From NCBI RefSeq assembly GCF_026183675.1, contig NZ_JAPIVK010000013.1:59552-123551 (forward strand): a stretch of DNA of 64,000 nucleotides. Reading direction: 5' to 3'. The position numbers and the translations under genes were made by a program. This DNA is from Microbulbifer halophilus. Its GTDB lineage: Bacteria; Pseudomonadota; Gammaproteobacteria; Pseudomonadales; Cellvibrionaceae. This document shows positions 1 through 8,215 of the stretch, piece after piece (the first letter of the stretch is position 1; each line of letters opens with the position of its first letter). The notes below the pieces were generated by a model that was given only the letters and a program-made list of their open reading frames with translations, ran no database searches and was not told where the DNA came from.

Positions 1-272
1 GACCAACGACGAATTCTTCCTGTCCATGAAACGGAAATAAATTCCATTTTGTAATGGCGGCGGAATTGTCGGTTTTGCGTCGAATTCCGTTGCAAAGGCG
101 AGTCTTTCGGCATATAAAGTTCCACATTGTGGCGCCGGATGTGTACAGACGACGCCCGACCGAATTGGCCCAGGGTTTTCCCGCGAGGGGCCAATCTCAG
201 GTGGATGATCTGGTGGAGCTGGTTATCCATTTGTGACTGCACGACAGCCCACGTATCTAGTGAGAACTTTTT
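1..272. other. Leader region before the RRM gene, no convincing gene
   Basis: No convincing coding region is visible. The first 40 bases could hold the last dozen codons of a gene that begins outside the window (an open frame ends at the taa at 38-40), but it is too short to identify. A hairpin with arms ttggccc (165-171) and gggccaa (188-194) lies in the presumed 5' leader of the RRM gene. A long structured leader would suit a cold-inducible RNA-binding protein, but that is inference. The 60-codon frame at 54-236 has no recognisable domain and is not called. Confidence 0.4.
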
Positions 273-542
273 GTGAATATCTATATTGGAAATCTGGCCT
301 ACGCGGTAACCTCCGACGAACTGCACGAAGCATTCGGCGAATTCGGAGAAATCTCTCGGGCTACCGTAATCACCGACCGTGAGACTGGCCGCTCTAAAGG
401 CTTCGGTTTCGTAGAAATGCCGAATGACGACGAAGCGCGTCAGGCGATCGAAGAAATGAACGACAAGCCGCTGTCTGGCCGTAACATCCGTGTTAACGAA
501 GCCAAGCCGCGCGAAGATCGTCCGCGTCGCCCCCGTTTCTAA
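273..542 (+). CDS. RRM-domain RNA-binding protein
   Basis: This 89-residue protein is a single RNA recognition motif. RNP2 is IYIGNL at residues 3-8 and RNP1 is KGFGFVEM at residues 42-49. A short basic tail rich in Arg and Pro (about residues 76-89) follows. Small stand-alone RRM proteins of this kind occur in cyanobacteria and many proteobacteria, where they bind single-stranded RNA and are often cold-induced; no specific target can be named. The start is GTG at 273, chosen because the RRM fold needs the IYIGNL strand immediately after it. A strong terminator follows at 565-594, so the gene is probably monocistronic. Confidence 0.9.
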   Translation: MNIYIGNLAYAVTSDELHEAFGEFGEISRATVITDRETGRSKGFGFVEMPNDDEARQAIEEMNDKPLSGRNIRVNEAKPREDRPRRPRF

Positions 543-564
543 GCTGCCGGCAGCTTGAGAATTT

Positions 565-594
565 AACGGCTGCGGCACCCGCCGCAGCCGTTTT
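565..594 (+). terminator. Rho-independent terminator of the RRM gene
   Basis: A perfect 10-bp GC stem, cggctgcggc (567-576) and gccgcagccg (581-590), has a 4-nt loop and is followed by tttt (591-594). Flanking A and T residues extend the pairing by two base pairs. It lies 22 bases after the RRM stop codon and before ubiD. Confidence 0.85.
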
Positions 595-686
595 ACAAAC
601 CGCCTCCCCCTCTGCTCCCCGATCCGGGGTGCCATTCCCCGTTTTGTCTTTTACACTGCGCACTGATTCCCTGACCCTGTGCCCGT

Positions 687-2153
687 ATGAAATACAAAGA
701 CCTGCGCGATTTTATCCGGCTGCTGGAAAAGCGAGGCCTGTTAAAGCGCATCTCCCAGCCCGTAGACCCGAACCTGGAAATGACCGAGATCGCCGACCGC
801 GTGTTGCGCACCGGCGGCCCGGCGCTGCTGTTTGAAAACCCGGTGGGTTCCGCGACCCCGGTACTCGCCAACCTCTTCGGTACCCCGGAACGGGTAGCCC
901 TGGGCATGGGTCGCGAGAGTGTCGGTGAGCTGCGCGAAGTGGGCGAGCTGCTCGCCTTCCTCAAGGAGCCGCAGCCGCCGGAGAACCTGCGCGACGCCTG
1001 GGAGAAGCTGCCGGTGTTCAGGCAGGTGCTGAATATGGGGCCGAAGGTGGTCGGTGCGGCGCCCTGCCAGCAGGTGGAAATCACCGGCGACAACGTGGAC
1101 CTGAACCGGCTGCCGATCCAGACCTGCTGGCCCGGCGATGCCGCGCCCCTGGTTACCTGGCCGTTGGTGGTCACCCGCGGGCCGGAGAAGAAGCGACAGA
1201 ACCTGGGTATTTACCGGATGCAACTGATCGGCCGCAACCGGCTGATCATGCGCTGGCTGTCCCACCGCGGCGGGGCCCTGGATTTCCGCGACTGGTGCCG
1301 CGAGAATCCGGGCAAACCCTGCCCGGTGGCCGTGGCCCTGGGGGCCGACCCAGCCACGATTCTCGGCGCCGTGACACCGGTGCCGGATACCCTGTCGGAA
1401 TACGCCTTCGCCGGCCTGCTGCGCGGCGACAAGACGGAAGTCGCGGATGCCACCCTCAGCGACCTGCAGGTACCGGCCAGTGCCGAGTATGTACTGGAGG
1501 GCTTTATCCATCCGGACGACACCGCCGCAGAGGGGCCCTACGGCGATCACACCGGCTACTACAACGAGGTGGAACACTTCCCGGTGTTCACCGTGGAAAA
1601 GATCACCCACCGCAAAGACCCCATCTACCACAGCACCTACACCGGACGCCCGCCGGACGAGCCGGCGGTACTGGGCGAGGCGCTGAACGAAGTCTTCGTG
1701 CCCATCCTGAAAAAGCAGTTTCCGGAAATCGTCGACTTCTACCTGCCGCCGGAGGGCTGCTCCTACCGCCTGGCCGTGGTCACCATGAAAAAGCAGTACC
1801 CGGGCCACGCCAAGCGGGTGATGATGGGGGTCTGGTCCTTCCTGCGCCAGTTCATGTACACCAAGTTCGTGATCGTCGCCGACGACGACGTCAACGCGCG
1901 TGACTGGAAGGATGTGATCTGGGCCATGACCACTCGCATGGACCCGGTGCGCGACACGGTGACGGTGGAAAATACCCCCATCGACTACCTGGACTTCGCC
2001 TCGCCGGTGTCCGGCCTGGGTTCCAAAATGGGCCTGGATGCCACCAACAAATGGCCGGGCGAGACCAGCCGCGAGTGGGGTCGGCCCATCGAACGGGACC
2101 CGGAGGTGGTCAAGCGTATCGACGACCTCTGGCCCGAGTTGGGTCTGGAGTAA
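687..2153 (+). CDS. ubiD: 4-hydroxy-3-polyprenylbenzoate decarboxylase UbiD
   Basis: This 488-residue protein is the usual length for UbiD and begins [17 protein letters not shown], like the E. coli enzyme. The family uses prenylated FMN, supplied by UbiX, to decarboxylate polyprenyl-hydroxybenzoate in ubiquinone biosynthesis. The conserved block [12 protein letters not shown] with [10 protein letters not shown] (about residues 31-56) and the central [19 protein letters not shown] segment are present. The gene has no obvious operon partner in the pathway; the next gene, a GNAT acetyltransferase, starts 39 bases downstream on the same strand and may be co-transcribed. Confidence 0.96.
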   Translation: MKYKDLRDFIRLLEKRGLLKRISQPVDPNLEMTEIADRVLRTGGPALLFENPVGSATPVLANLFGTPERVALGMGRESVGELREVGELLAFLKEPQPPENLRDAWEKLPVFRQVLNMGPKVVGAAPCQQVEITGDNVDLNRLPIQTCWPGDAAPLVTWPLVVTRGPEKKRQNLGIYRMQLIGRNRLIMRWLSHRGGALDFRDWCRENPGKPCPVAVALGADPATILGAVTPVPDTLSEYAFAGLLRGDKTEVADATLSDLQVPASAEYVLEGFIHPDDTAAEGPYGDHTGYYNEVEHFPVFTVEKITHRKDPIYHSTYTGRPPDEPAVLGEALNEVFVPILKKQFPEIVDFYLPPEGCSYRLAVVTMKKQYPGHAKRVMMGVWSFLRQFMYTKFVIVADDDVNARDWKDVIWAMTTRMDPVRDTVTVENTPIDYLDFASPVSGLGSKMGLDATNKWPGETSREWGRPIERDPEVVKRIDDLWPELGLE

Positions 2154-2192
2154 CAGGTGTCAATTGTAGCCGCCGGTTCTGTGGGAGTATTT

Positions 2193-2678
2193 ATGTCGGA
2201 GTTATCCATACGGGAAGCAAATGTCGCAGACGCAGCACTGATCCTGCGCTTTGTCAGGGAGCTGGCGGTCTACGAGAAGGCCGAACACGAAGTCCGGGCC
2301 ACGGAGCAGATGATCGCCGAGTCCATTGTCGGCGAGACTTCCACTACCCATGCGCTGATCTGCGAGCGCGATGGCGAGCCGATCGGCTTCGCGGTCTACT
2401 TCTTCAACTACTCCACCTGGCTGGGGAAAAACGGCCTCTACCTGGAGGATCTCTACGTGACTCCCGACGCGCGGGGCTCCGGCGCCGGCAAGGCTTTGCT
2501 CAGGCAATTGGCAAAGATCGCCGTGGAGCGGGACTGCGGCCGTTTCGAGTGGAGCGTGCTGGATTGGAACCGGCCGGCGATCGATTTCTACGAATCCCTG
2601 GGGGCGGAGCCGCAGAGCGAGTGGATCGGCTATCGCCTGACCGGGCAGGCGCTGCGGGATCTGGCCGCGGCGGATTAA
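2193..2678 (+). CDS. GNAT-family N-acetyltransferase (diamine/thialysine type)
   Basis: This is a 161-residue GNAT protein. The acetyl-CoA pyrophosphate loop is RGSGAGK at residues 94-100, preceded by the beta strand LYLEDLYV. The N-terminal segment with ELAVYEKAEHEV resembles the spermidine/thialysine acetyltransferase subgroup, so a small diamine-like substrate is likely but not proven. I chose ATG 2193 because gggag lies six bases upstream; an upstream in-frame GTG-type start at 2157 would add 12 residues with no family support. The stop overlaps by four bases the end of the convergent regulator gene on the minus strand. Confidence 0.85.
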   Translation: MSELSIREANVADAALILRFVRELAVYEKAEHEVRATEQMIAESIVGETSTTHALICERDGEPIGFAVYFFNYSTWLGKNGLYLEDLYVTPDARGSGAGKALLRQLAKIAVERDCGRFEWSVLDWNRPAIDFYESLGAEPQSEWIGYRLTGQALRDLAAAD

Positions 2679-4738
2679 TCGAAAGAGACCCGGACCAGGT
2701 TGCTCTCCGCCAGCAGTGAGCGCACGGCGAGCATGCGCGCGCCGTCCGGGTGCAAATCGAAATTGAGGCGGAAGCGGTTCTTCGCCAGCAGTTTCCGCTG
2801 CGTTTCACCACTCTGTAGATGCACCCTGGTCATATAGGCGTCGTTGCCGCTGTGTTCCGTGTAGTAGAGCCAGCCCCGGTGCACCTGCCAGCGGTTGGGG
2901 ATTGCGGAAGGCAGGGTGGCGACCTGGCGCACCGCCGCGCCCCTGTCGATCAGCCAGGCGCGGCGCTCGGTGTCCACCGCCAGCATCTGCGAGCCCGCCA
3001 CTGCCTGTGCGGCGGTATAGCCGGCAATCAGCGCTGTCTGCCGGTCGCCCGCGATCTCGTGGCGGTAGAGGGTGGGTTTTCCCTTTTCGCTTTTCGAGTA
3101 GAGGACGGCGGTACCGTCGGCACTCCAGCCGGGCGGGCCGGCGAGGTCCATCTCCGTCGTCAGGTAGCGCAGTTGCCGCGCCGCGAGATCGAACAGGAAA
3201 ACGCGTTTGTCGACAAGCCCGGTCAGGTAGGTGTCGTCCGGGTCTATGGCGAGTGATCGGACCCTGGCCGCCGCCGGCAGGGACAGAGTCGTCTCCGTGC
3301 CCGCCTTGTCACTCTGTCGCTGCAGCAGCACCGCATCCTCCCGGCGCGAGACGAAATACAGGCTCTCGCCGTCGGCGCTGTAGAGCGGAAAGTCCTCGGC
3401 GCCGGGCAGGTCGAAGTGATCGGTGGACATCAGTGGCCCGCCGTCGAACGGATCGGGTGCTTCCTGCAGGTCGAGGAAGTTGCCGTTGTGTCGCCGCATC
3501 AGATAGCAGTCGGGACCGCACTGGAAGAAGGCGTCGTTGATAGTGCGGCTGGGGTTATTCAGGGCCGTGAAGTCGTCTTCCGCCAGGTGATATGCCAGCA
3601 GCTCGCCGTCGAAGCTGGACAGCACCAGGCTCCCGCCATCCGCACGCCAGGCGAGCCTGTCGGGATGCCCCGGCAATATGCGGCTGTGCAGCAGGCTACC
3701 GGTGGGATTGTCGACGATCAGCAGCTCCCGTTTTCCCGGTTCCACACCGCGCAGCAGCGCCAGCATAGCGCCGTCCCCGGATTCCCGGGCGAAGAAATCG
3801 CCCACGCCGCCGACATTGGGTGCAGTGAGCTGCTCGATATCGCCGGTGTCCAACTGCAGCCGCCAGATACCCTGGGGCAGTTGCGGGCGGTATTCGTCCT
3901 TCAGGTAAACGGCGCGCTCTGCCCTGGACCAGCCGAGCAGGTACTTGTCGGCGGTGGCGGCGGTCGGCAGGGTTTGCGGGGCCCGGATGCCCGTCCGCGG
4001 ATCGAAGCGGGCGAGGAAGTGCTGTCTTTCCCCGGCAACGCTGCGGGTGTAGACCAGCTCGTCGCCGTCCGGCGACCAGTGGGCGTTGGCGTAGTTGGCA
4101 GCGTCCCAGGTCAGTCGCTGCACCCGACCGCTGTCGAGATTCTTGGTATAGAGCTGCAGCAGATCGTCCTTGTTGGCCCGGTGTGAAAACAGCAGCCTGC
4201 GGGTGACGGAATTGAAATCGGGGCTGAGCTCGGAGCCGGACAGCTGGGTCAGGGGCTCGACGGTGGCGGGGGAGCCGGGTTCTTCGGCAAACCGGCCCCA
4301 CAGCAGGCCGGCAGCTGTGAGCAGCGCCGCCACCAGGGCGGCTGCAGCGACTACTCCGCGGCGCGGGCCGCGATAGCGACTTGGGCGCGTTTCCCGGCAG
4401 GGAGCGATCATCGCGTATCCCTTCAGCGGCAGGGTTCTGATATAGCGCGGATTGCGGGCATCGTCCCCGAGTGCGTCGCGCAGCTTCCGGACCATGGCCC
4501 GCACGGCGTCGTCGCCGACCACGCGATCGGGCCAGATCTCCCGGTCGATCTGCTCGCGACCGACCACTTCACCGGCGTGGCGGACCAGCAGCGCCAGGAA
4601 CTCGACCACCTGGGGTTCCAGCCGGGTCGCCGTGTCGCTGCCGCTATTCCAGAGCCGGCCGGATGTCGGATCGAACAGGAATTCGCCGATGCGGAAAGGG
4701 GGCGAGCCTTCCCGGGCCTTTTTATTTTTCTCTTTCAC
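2675..4738 (-). CDS. CadC/ToxR-like membrane transcriptional regulator with beta-propeller domain
   Basis: This 687-residue protein has three parts. Residues about 14-110 form a winged-helix DNA-binding domain of the OmpR/CadC type (FRIGEFLFDP to KGYAMI, with recognition-helix region DDAVRAMVRKLRDALG). A single membrane helix follows at about 128-148. The rest (about 165-687) is periplasmic and has TolB/WD40-like repeats, with recurring WSPDGDEL, YSADGESL and WSADGTAV blades. This one-component architecture binds DNA in the cytoplasm and senses outside. It is divergent from a serine hydrolase gene across a 176-bp gap that contains TCACA repeats, so autoregulation and control of the hydrolase are plausible. 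The ligand is unknown. Confidence 0.88.
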   Translation of the reverse strand: MKEKNKKAREGSPPFRIGEFLFDPTSGRLWNSGSDTATRLEPQVVEFLALLVRHAGEVVGREQIDREIWPDRVVGDDAVRAMVRKLRDALGDDARNPRYIRTLPLKGYAMIAPCRETRPSRYRGPRRGVVAAAALVAALLTAAGLLWGRFAEEPGSPATVEPLTQLSGSELSPDFNSVTRRLLFSHRANKDDLLQLYTKNLDSGRVQRLTWDAANYANAHWSPDGDELVYTRSVAGERQHFLARFDPRTGIRAPQTLPTAATADKYLLGWSRAERAVYLKDEYRPQLPQGIWRLQLDTGDIEQLTAPNVGGVGDFFARESGDGAMLALLRGVEPGKRELLIVDNPTGSLLHSRILPGHPDRLAWRADGGSLVLSSFDGELLAYHLAEDDFTALNNPSRTINDAFFQCGPDCYLMRRHNGNFLDLQEAPDPFDGGPLMSTDHFDLPGAEDFPLYSADGESLYFVSRREDAVLLQRQSDKAGTETTLSLPAAARVRSLAIDPDDTYLTGLVDKRVFLFDLAARQLRYLTTEMDLAGPPGWSADGTAVLYSKSEKGKPTLYRHEIAGDRQTALIAGYTAAQAVAGSQMLAVDTERRAWLIDRGAAVRQVATLPSAIPNRWQVHRGWLYYTEHSGNDAYMTRVHLQSGETQRKLLAKNRFRLNFDLHPDGARMLAVRSLLAESNLVRVSFD

Positions 4739-4762
4739 ATCAATGCGTTAGTTCATATGGTC

Positions 4763-4806
4763 GCCTGTGAACAGGGAATCACAGGCACCCGTCACAGTTC
4801 TTCACA
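4763..4806. promoter_or_regulatory. Candidate operator of the CadC-like regulator
   Basis: In the divergent gap there is an 8-bp inverted repeat, GCCTGTGA (4763-4770) and TCACAGGC (4779-4786). TCACA is then repeated directly at 4779-4783, 4792-4796 and 4802-4806, with start-to-start spacings of 13 and 10 bases, close to one helical turn. Winged-helix regulators of the ToxR/CadC class often bind such repeats. The array lies 25-70 bases upstream of the regulator start. Binding is inferred, not shown. Confidence 0.45.
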
Positions 4807-4914
4807 AAGCTTTCTTTGCCCGCCGGCCGGCGGCGCGATATTCCGGGTTATTAAAACACAGGCGCTGTTCCAGCGGCAGCGACCTATCCATTCGATATTG
4901 AGAAGGAACCCGAA

Positions 4915-6777
4915 ATGCGTCGACTGATCCCACTGTTGGTATTGCTCTTTGCACTGCCCGTCTCGGCCCGGCCCGCTCCGACGCCACCGGTTGAAAGCCT
5001 GTCGCAACTGGCGGCGGCCATCGACGGGGTGAGGGAGCGGCGGGGAGCGCCCGGAGTCGCCGTGGCACTGCTGAAACCCGGCGGCGAAGTCTGGCAACAC
5101 ACCGCCGGGATGGCGGATATCGATGTGCAACGGTCGGTCACGGTGGACACCCGCTTTCGCATCGCCTCCATCTCGAAGATGTTCGTCAGCCTCGCGGTGT
5201 TGCGATTACAGGAGCAGGGGCGGCTCAGCCTGGACGACAGGGTCGCGGCCCTGGCCCCGGAAATCGAATTCGACAATCCCTGGGAGTCGAATCACCCCCT
5301 GCGCCTGGTACACCTGCTGAATCACAGCAGTGGCTGGGATGCGCCGCATTTCGCCGAGCAGATCGGCAGTGACGGCAGGCCGCTATCCATCCGCGAGGCG
5401 CTGGCGCTGCATCCGCACTCGCGCCGGTCCCGCTGGGCGCCGGGCAGTCGCACCGCCTACAACAATACCGGGCCGCTGGTGGCCGCCTATATCGTCGAGA
5501 AAGTATCCGGTGCGGACAGTTACGAGGATTACGTGCGGGAGCAGTTTTTCGAACCGCTGGGAATGGAAGCGAGCGGCTACTATTACAGCGACGACTACCG
5601 CAGCAATGCGGCCGGGCAGTATCACGGCGGCCGCGAGCTGCCCTACTGGCATCTCAATAACCGCGCGGCCGGGGGAATGCACAGCAGCCTGAACGATATG
5701 CAGCGCTTCGCGCGCATGCTGCTGGATCGTGGGCGCATCGGCGGGACGCGGCTGCTGTCCGCGGAATCCATCCGGCGCGGCGAAACGCCGACACAGACGC
5801 TCGCCGCGAAAGCGGGGCTGCAGGTGTCCCAGGGACTCGGCAACAATTCCTTCCACCGCAACGGCGTGGTGTTTCGCGGCCACGAGGGTGGCCTGCCGGG
5901 GGCCAGTGCGCTGCTCGCCTACCAGCCGCAAATGGGCATTGCCCATATCGTGCTGGCGAACGGCAGCGGTCCGGTGGCGGCGGAAATACACCGCTTGCTG
6001 GCCGATTTTGTGACCCGCAATCATACCGTGGAGCCGGTCGCTGCGGAGCGAAAAATTACCGGGGGCGACCGGTCCCTGAGTGGCCACTACCGCGTCGCCA
6101 ACCCGGCGATGCAGTCTGCGGAATTCCTCGCCGACCTGGTGCCCTGGACGGTGAATGTGCGCGGCGACAGTGCCACCATCGGACCGCTGTTGGGAATGCC
6201 GCCCCGCAAACTGGTGCCTGCAGCGGGCGGCGGTTTTCTGCAGGAGAGCACCGGCAGGGTGGCGCTGGTGCGGGTGCGGGATCCCGCAGCGGGTGAGCTG
6301 CTGCACTACGGCCCGCAGGCGCTGGAAAAGGTCGGTGCCGTCGGGGCCTACGGGCCGCCGCTGTTGGCCGTTTCCTGGTTCGTCTGCGCCGTCGTCGGAC
6401 TGGGGTTCCTGCCGATCTGGCTGCCGCGCTACTGGCTCGGCAAAATCCGCCCGGGCGGTGCCATCGCAATGCGGGCCTGGCCGCTGCTGACCCTGTCGGG
6501 CCTGCTCGCGGCGCTGCTGGGGGTGAAAATGGCCATGGCCAGCCCCGTGCCCTATGCGCTGGCTGGCCGCCTCAGCCTGCCGACGCTACTGGTGTTCGCC
6601 GGCAGCATCGCCTTTTTCGTCTGCGCCCTGTGGAGTCTGTGGGTGTGGTTTCGCTACCGGTCGAGCCGGATGAACCGCTTCGTGAAATATCACTCCACGG
6701 TCCTGATCCTGCTCAACCTGCTGGTGGGGTTGTACCTGCTCTCTTACGGTGTGATCGGCATCCGGCTCTGGGCCTGA
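4915..6777 (+). CDS. Membrane-anchored serine hydrolase, beta-lactamase/class C PBP family
   Basis: This 620-residue exported protein starts with a signal peptide (about residues 1-20, ending VSARPAP). The serine-hydrolase domain carries S85-I-S-K88 (SxxK), Y182-N-N184 (YxN) and H323-E-G as the third motif, placing it in the beta-lactamase/DD-peptidase/esterase superfamily. Four hydrophobic segments at the C-terminus (roughly 480-500, 525-545, 553-575, 590-612) should anchor it in the inner membrane with the catalytic domain in the periplasm. The RBS aaggaac precedes ATG 4915. It is divergent from the CadC-like regulator, which may control it. The substrate (peptide, lactam or ester) cannot be told from sequence. 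Confidence 0.87.
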   Translation: MRRLIPLLVLLFALPVSARPAPTPPVESLSQLAAAIDGVRERRGAPGVAVALLKPGGEVWQHTAGMADIDVQRSVTVDTRFRIASISKMFVSLAVLRLQEQGRLSLDDRVAALAPEIEFDNPWESNHPLRLVHLLNHSSGWDAPHFAEQIGSDGRPLSIREALALHPHSRRSRWAPGSRTAYNNTGPLVAAYIVEKVSGADSYEDYVREQFFEPLGMEASGYYYSDDYRSNAAGQYHGGRELPYWHLNNRAAGGMHSSLNDMQRFARMLLDRGRIGGTRLLSAESIRRGETPTQTLAAKAGLQVSQGLGNNSFHRNGVVFRGHEGGLPGASALLAYQPQMGIAHIVLANGSGPVAAEIHRLLADFVTRNHTVEPVAAERKITGGDRSLSGHYRVANPAMQSAEFLADLVPWTVNVRGDSATIGPLLGMPPRKLVPAAGGGFLQESTGRVALVRVRDPAAGELLHYGPQALEKVGAVGAYGPPLLAVSWFVCAVVGLGFLPIWLPRYWLGKIRPGGAIAMRAWPLLTLSGLLAALLGVKMAMASPVPYALAGRLSLPTLLVFAGSIAFFVCALWSLWVWFRYRSSRMNRFVKYHSTVLILLNLLVGLYLLSYGVIGIRLWA

Positions 6778-6801
6778 AGGCCCGGCGCGGATGTCGCGGC
6801 G

Positions 6802-7812
6802 CTACTGTTGCAGGAAGTCGTTGAACGCGGCCATATAGCGGTCGAAATCCTCGAATTGTGGTACATGGCCGATATCGTCCAGCTCTACCAGCTGCGCGTC
6901 GGGAATGGCTTCCGCGGTTTTCCCGCCCAGCCGGTCGTAGCGCCCCAGTTTTGCGCGTACCGATTCCGGTGCACGGCCGGCGCCGATGGCGGTGCGATCG
7001 CGGGTGCCGATGATCAGCAGTGTCGGCGCCTCGATATCGGGGAACTCGTAGAGTACCGGCTGGGTGAACACCATCTCCGAGGTCAGGGCGTCGACCCTGG
7101 CGATGTGCCCGGCGTCCGGCCCCGCGGCCCAGCCCGCCTGCAGGTCGAGCAGCGGAGCGTATTTATCTTGCCACTCGCCGTCGAAATAGGCGTGGGTCAT
7201 GTAGCTTTTCACTTTTTCCGGAGTCTGCGCCATCTCCCCGGCCAGGGTCTCGTCCAGAGGCTGGTAGGGGACGAAACGTTTCCAGTCTTCCAGGCCGATG
7301 GGGTTGACCAGCACCAGCTTCTCCACCGTGTCCGGATACATCAGCGCGAAGCGGCTCGCCAGCATACCGCCCATGGAGTGGCCGGCAACGCTGACACGGT
7401 TAATTTCCAGCTCTTCCAGCAGGGCTTTGGTATTGGCAGCCAGGGCGTGGAAATTGTATTGAAAGGGCACCGGCTTGCTGGATTTGCCGAAACCGATCTG
7501 GTCCGGCGCGATCACGCGATAGCCCTGTGCCGCCAGCGCCTCGACGGTGTCTTTCCAGTAGGCACCGGAAAAATTCTTGCCGTGCAGCAGCAGGACGGTG
7601 CCGCGGGGTTTCTGCGACGAGGACGGCGGGATATCCATATAGGCCATGGTCAGGTGCTGTTGCTGCGACTGCAGCGGAAACTGCTGTACCGGGTAGGGGT
7701 ACTGGTAGTCGCTCAGCATCGCATCCTGCGGTTGGATATCGACTTCGCCGGCGGCGAAGGGGCTCGCCAGTAACAGGCCTGCGGCGAACAGGCGGCGTAT
7801 ACCTGACAACAT
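6802..7812 (-). CDS. Exported alpha/beta hydrolase
   Basis: This 336-residue protein has an N-terminal signal peptide (about residues 1-22, [15 protein letters not shown]). The alpha/beta hydrolase features are the oxyanion segment HGKNFSG (77-83), DQIGFGKS (104-111), the nucleophile elbow GHSMGG with Ser146, and a late DIGHVPQFE that carries the catalytic His. Most relatives are esterases, lipases or C-C hydrolases; the substrate here is unknown. It is convergent with the serine hydrolase gene (24-bp gap). Its upstream region contains the small inverted-repeat element at 7833-7901. Confidence 0.88.
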   Translation of the reverse strand: MLSGIRRLFAAGLLLASPFAAGEVDIQPQDAMLSDYQYPYPVQQFPLQSQQQHLTMAYMDIPPSSSQKPRGTVLLLHGKNFSGAYWKDTVEALAAQGYRVIAPDQIGFGKSSKPVPFQYNFHALAANTKALLEELEINRVSVAGHSMGGMLASRFALMYPDTVEKLVLVNPIGLEDWKRFVPYQPLDETLAGEMAQTPEKVKSYMTHAYFDGEWQDKYAPLLDLQAGWAAGPDAGHIARVDALTSEMVFTQPVLYEFPDIEAPTLLIIGTRDRTAIGAGRAPESVRAKLGRYDRLGGKTAEAIPDAQLVELDDIGHVPQFEDFDRYMAAFNDFLQQ

Positions 7813-7832
7813 GGTGTCTCCCGGAAATTAGA

Positions 7833-7901
7833 AACTCAAGTTTCGGGGTTTAGTTTCGGCTTGTGGGATCGAAAAGCATTTGGAACTCCGAAACTTGAGT
7901 T
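7833..7901. repeat. Small element with terminal inverted repeats (element C)
   Basis: Left end aactcaagtttcggggttt (7833-7851) and right end gaactccgaaacttgagtt (7883-7901) are inverted copies matching at 17 of 19 positions, separated by 31 bases. The same end sequence occurs, also as an inverted pair, at 43223-43240 and 43394-43411. The shape is that of a very short MITE-like element. It lies between the divergent alpha/beta hydrolase gene and the 60-residue gene, so it may also affect their expression. No target-site duplication was confirmed. Confidence 0.65.
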
Positions 7902-8029
7902 GGAAATAAGAGTGGCTTGAATTCTGCGCTTCCCGATAGTATCAACAGCGGTCCGCGCGATTGACCGCGCCGATCGCAAATGGCTGTGCGTCCGTCGCAC
8001 CCGGAGGGATTCAAGCAAAGGGAGTGCCA

Positions 8030-8212
8030 ATGCAGAAGATTGTCGAGTTCCGCAAACGCAGTTTCTGGCATAGCCAGGTGGATCTGACTGCGCTCAACGA
8101 AAAAATTGTCGAGCTGAACCGCGATGGCTGGCGGGTGGAGCAGGTGGTGAATAACACCAACCTGGTCGGCCAGGTGATGTCCTGCACCCTGCTGCTCGAG
8201 CGCGACGAGTAG
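8030..8212 (+). CDS. Small conserved-type protein of unknown function (DUF4177-like)
   Basis: This 60-residue protein starts MQKIVEFRKRSFW. I chose ATG 8030 because aaagggag lies just upstream (8017-8024); the longer frame from 7961 adds 23 residues with no RBS. The pattern of a short beta strand, then LNEKIVELNRDGWRVEQVV, then a final strand CTLLLER resembles DUF4177-type small proteins, in which a helix and a GW(E/R)V turn are typical. That match is by eye. It is divergent from the exported hydrolase gene and ends three bases before the convergent hemY. Confidence 0.6.
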   Translation: MQKIVEFRKRSFWHSQVDLTALNEKIVELNRDGWRVEQVVNNTNLVGQVMSCTLLLERDE

Positions 8213-8215
8213 CCG

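Noticed and set aside
54..236. 60-codon open frame upstream of the RRM gene
   Set aside because: No RBS, no domain, and composition like the non-coding leader.
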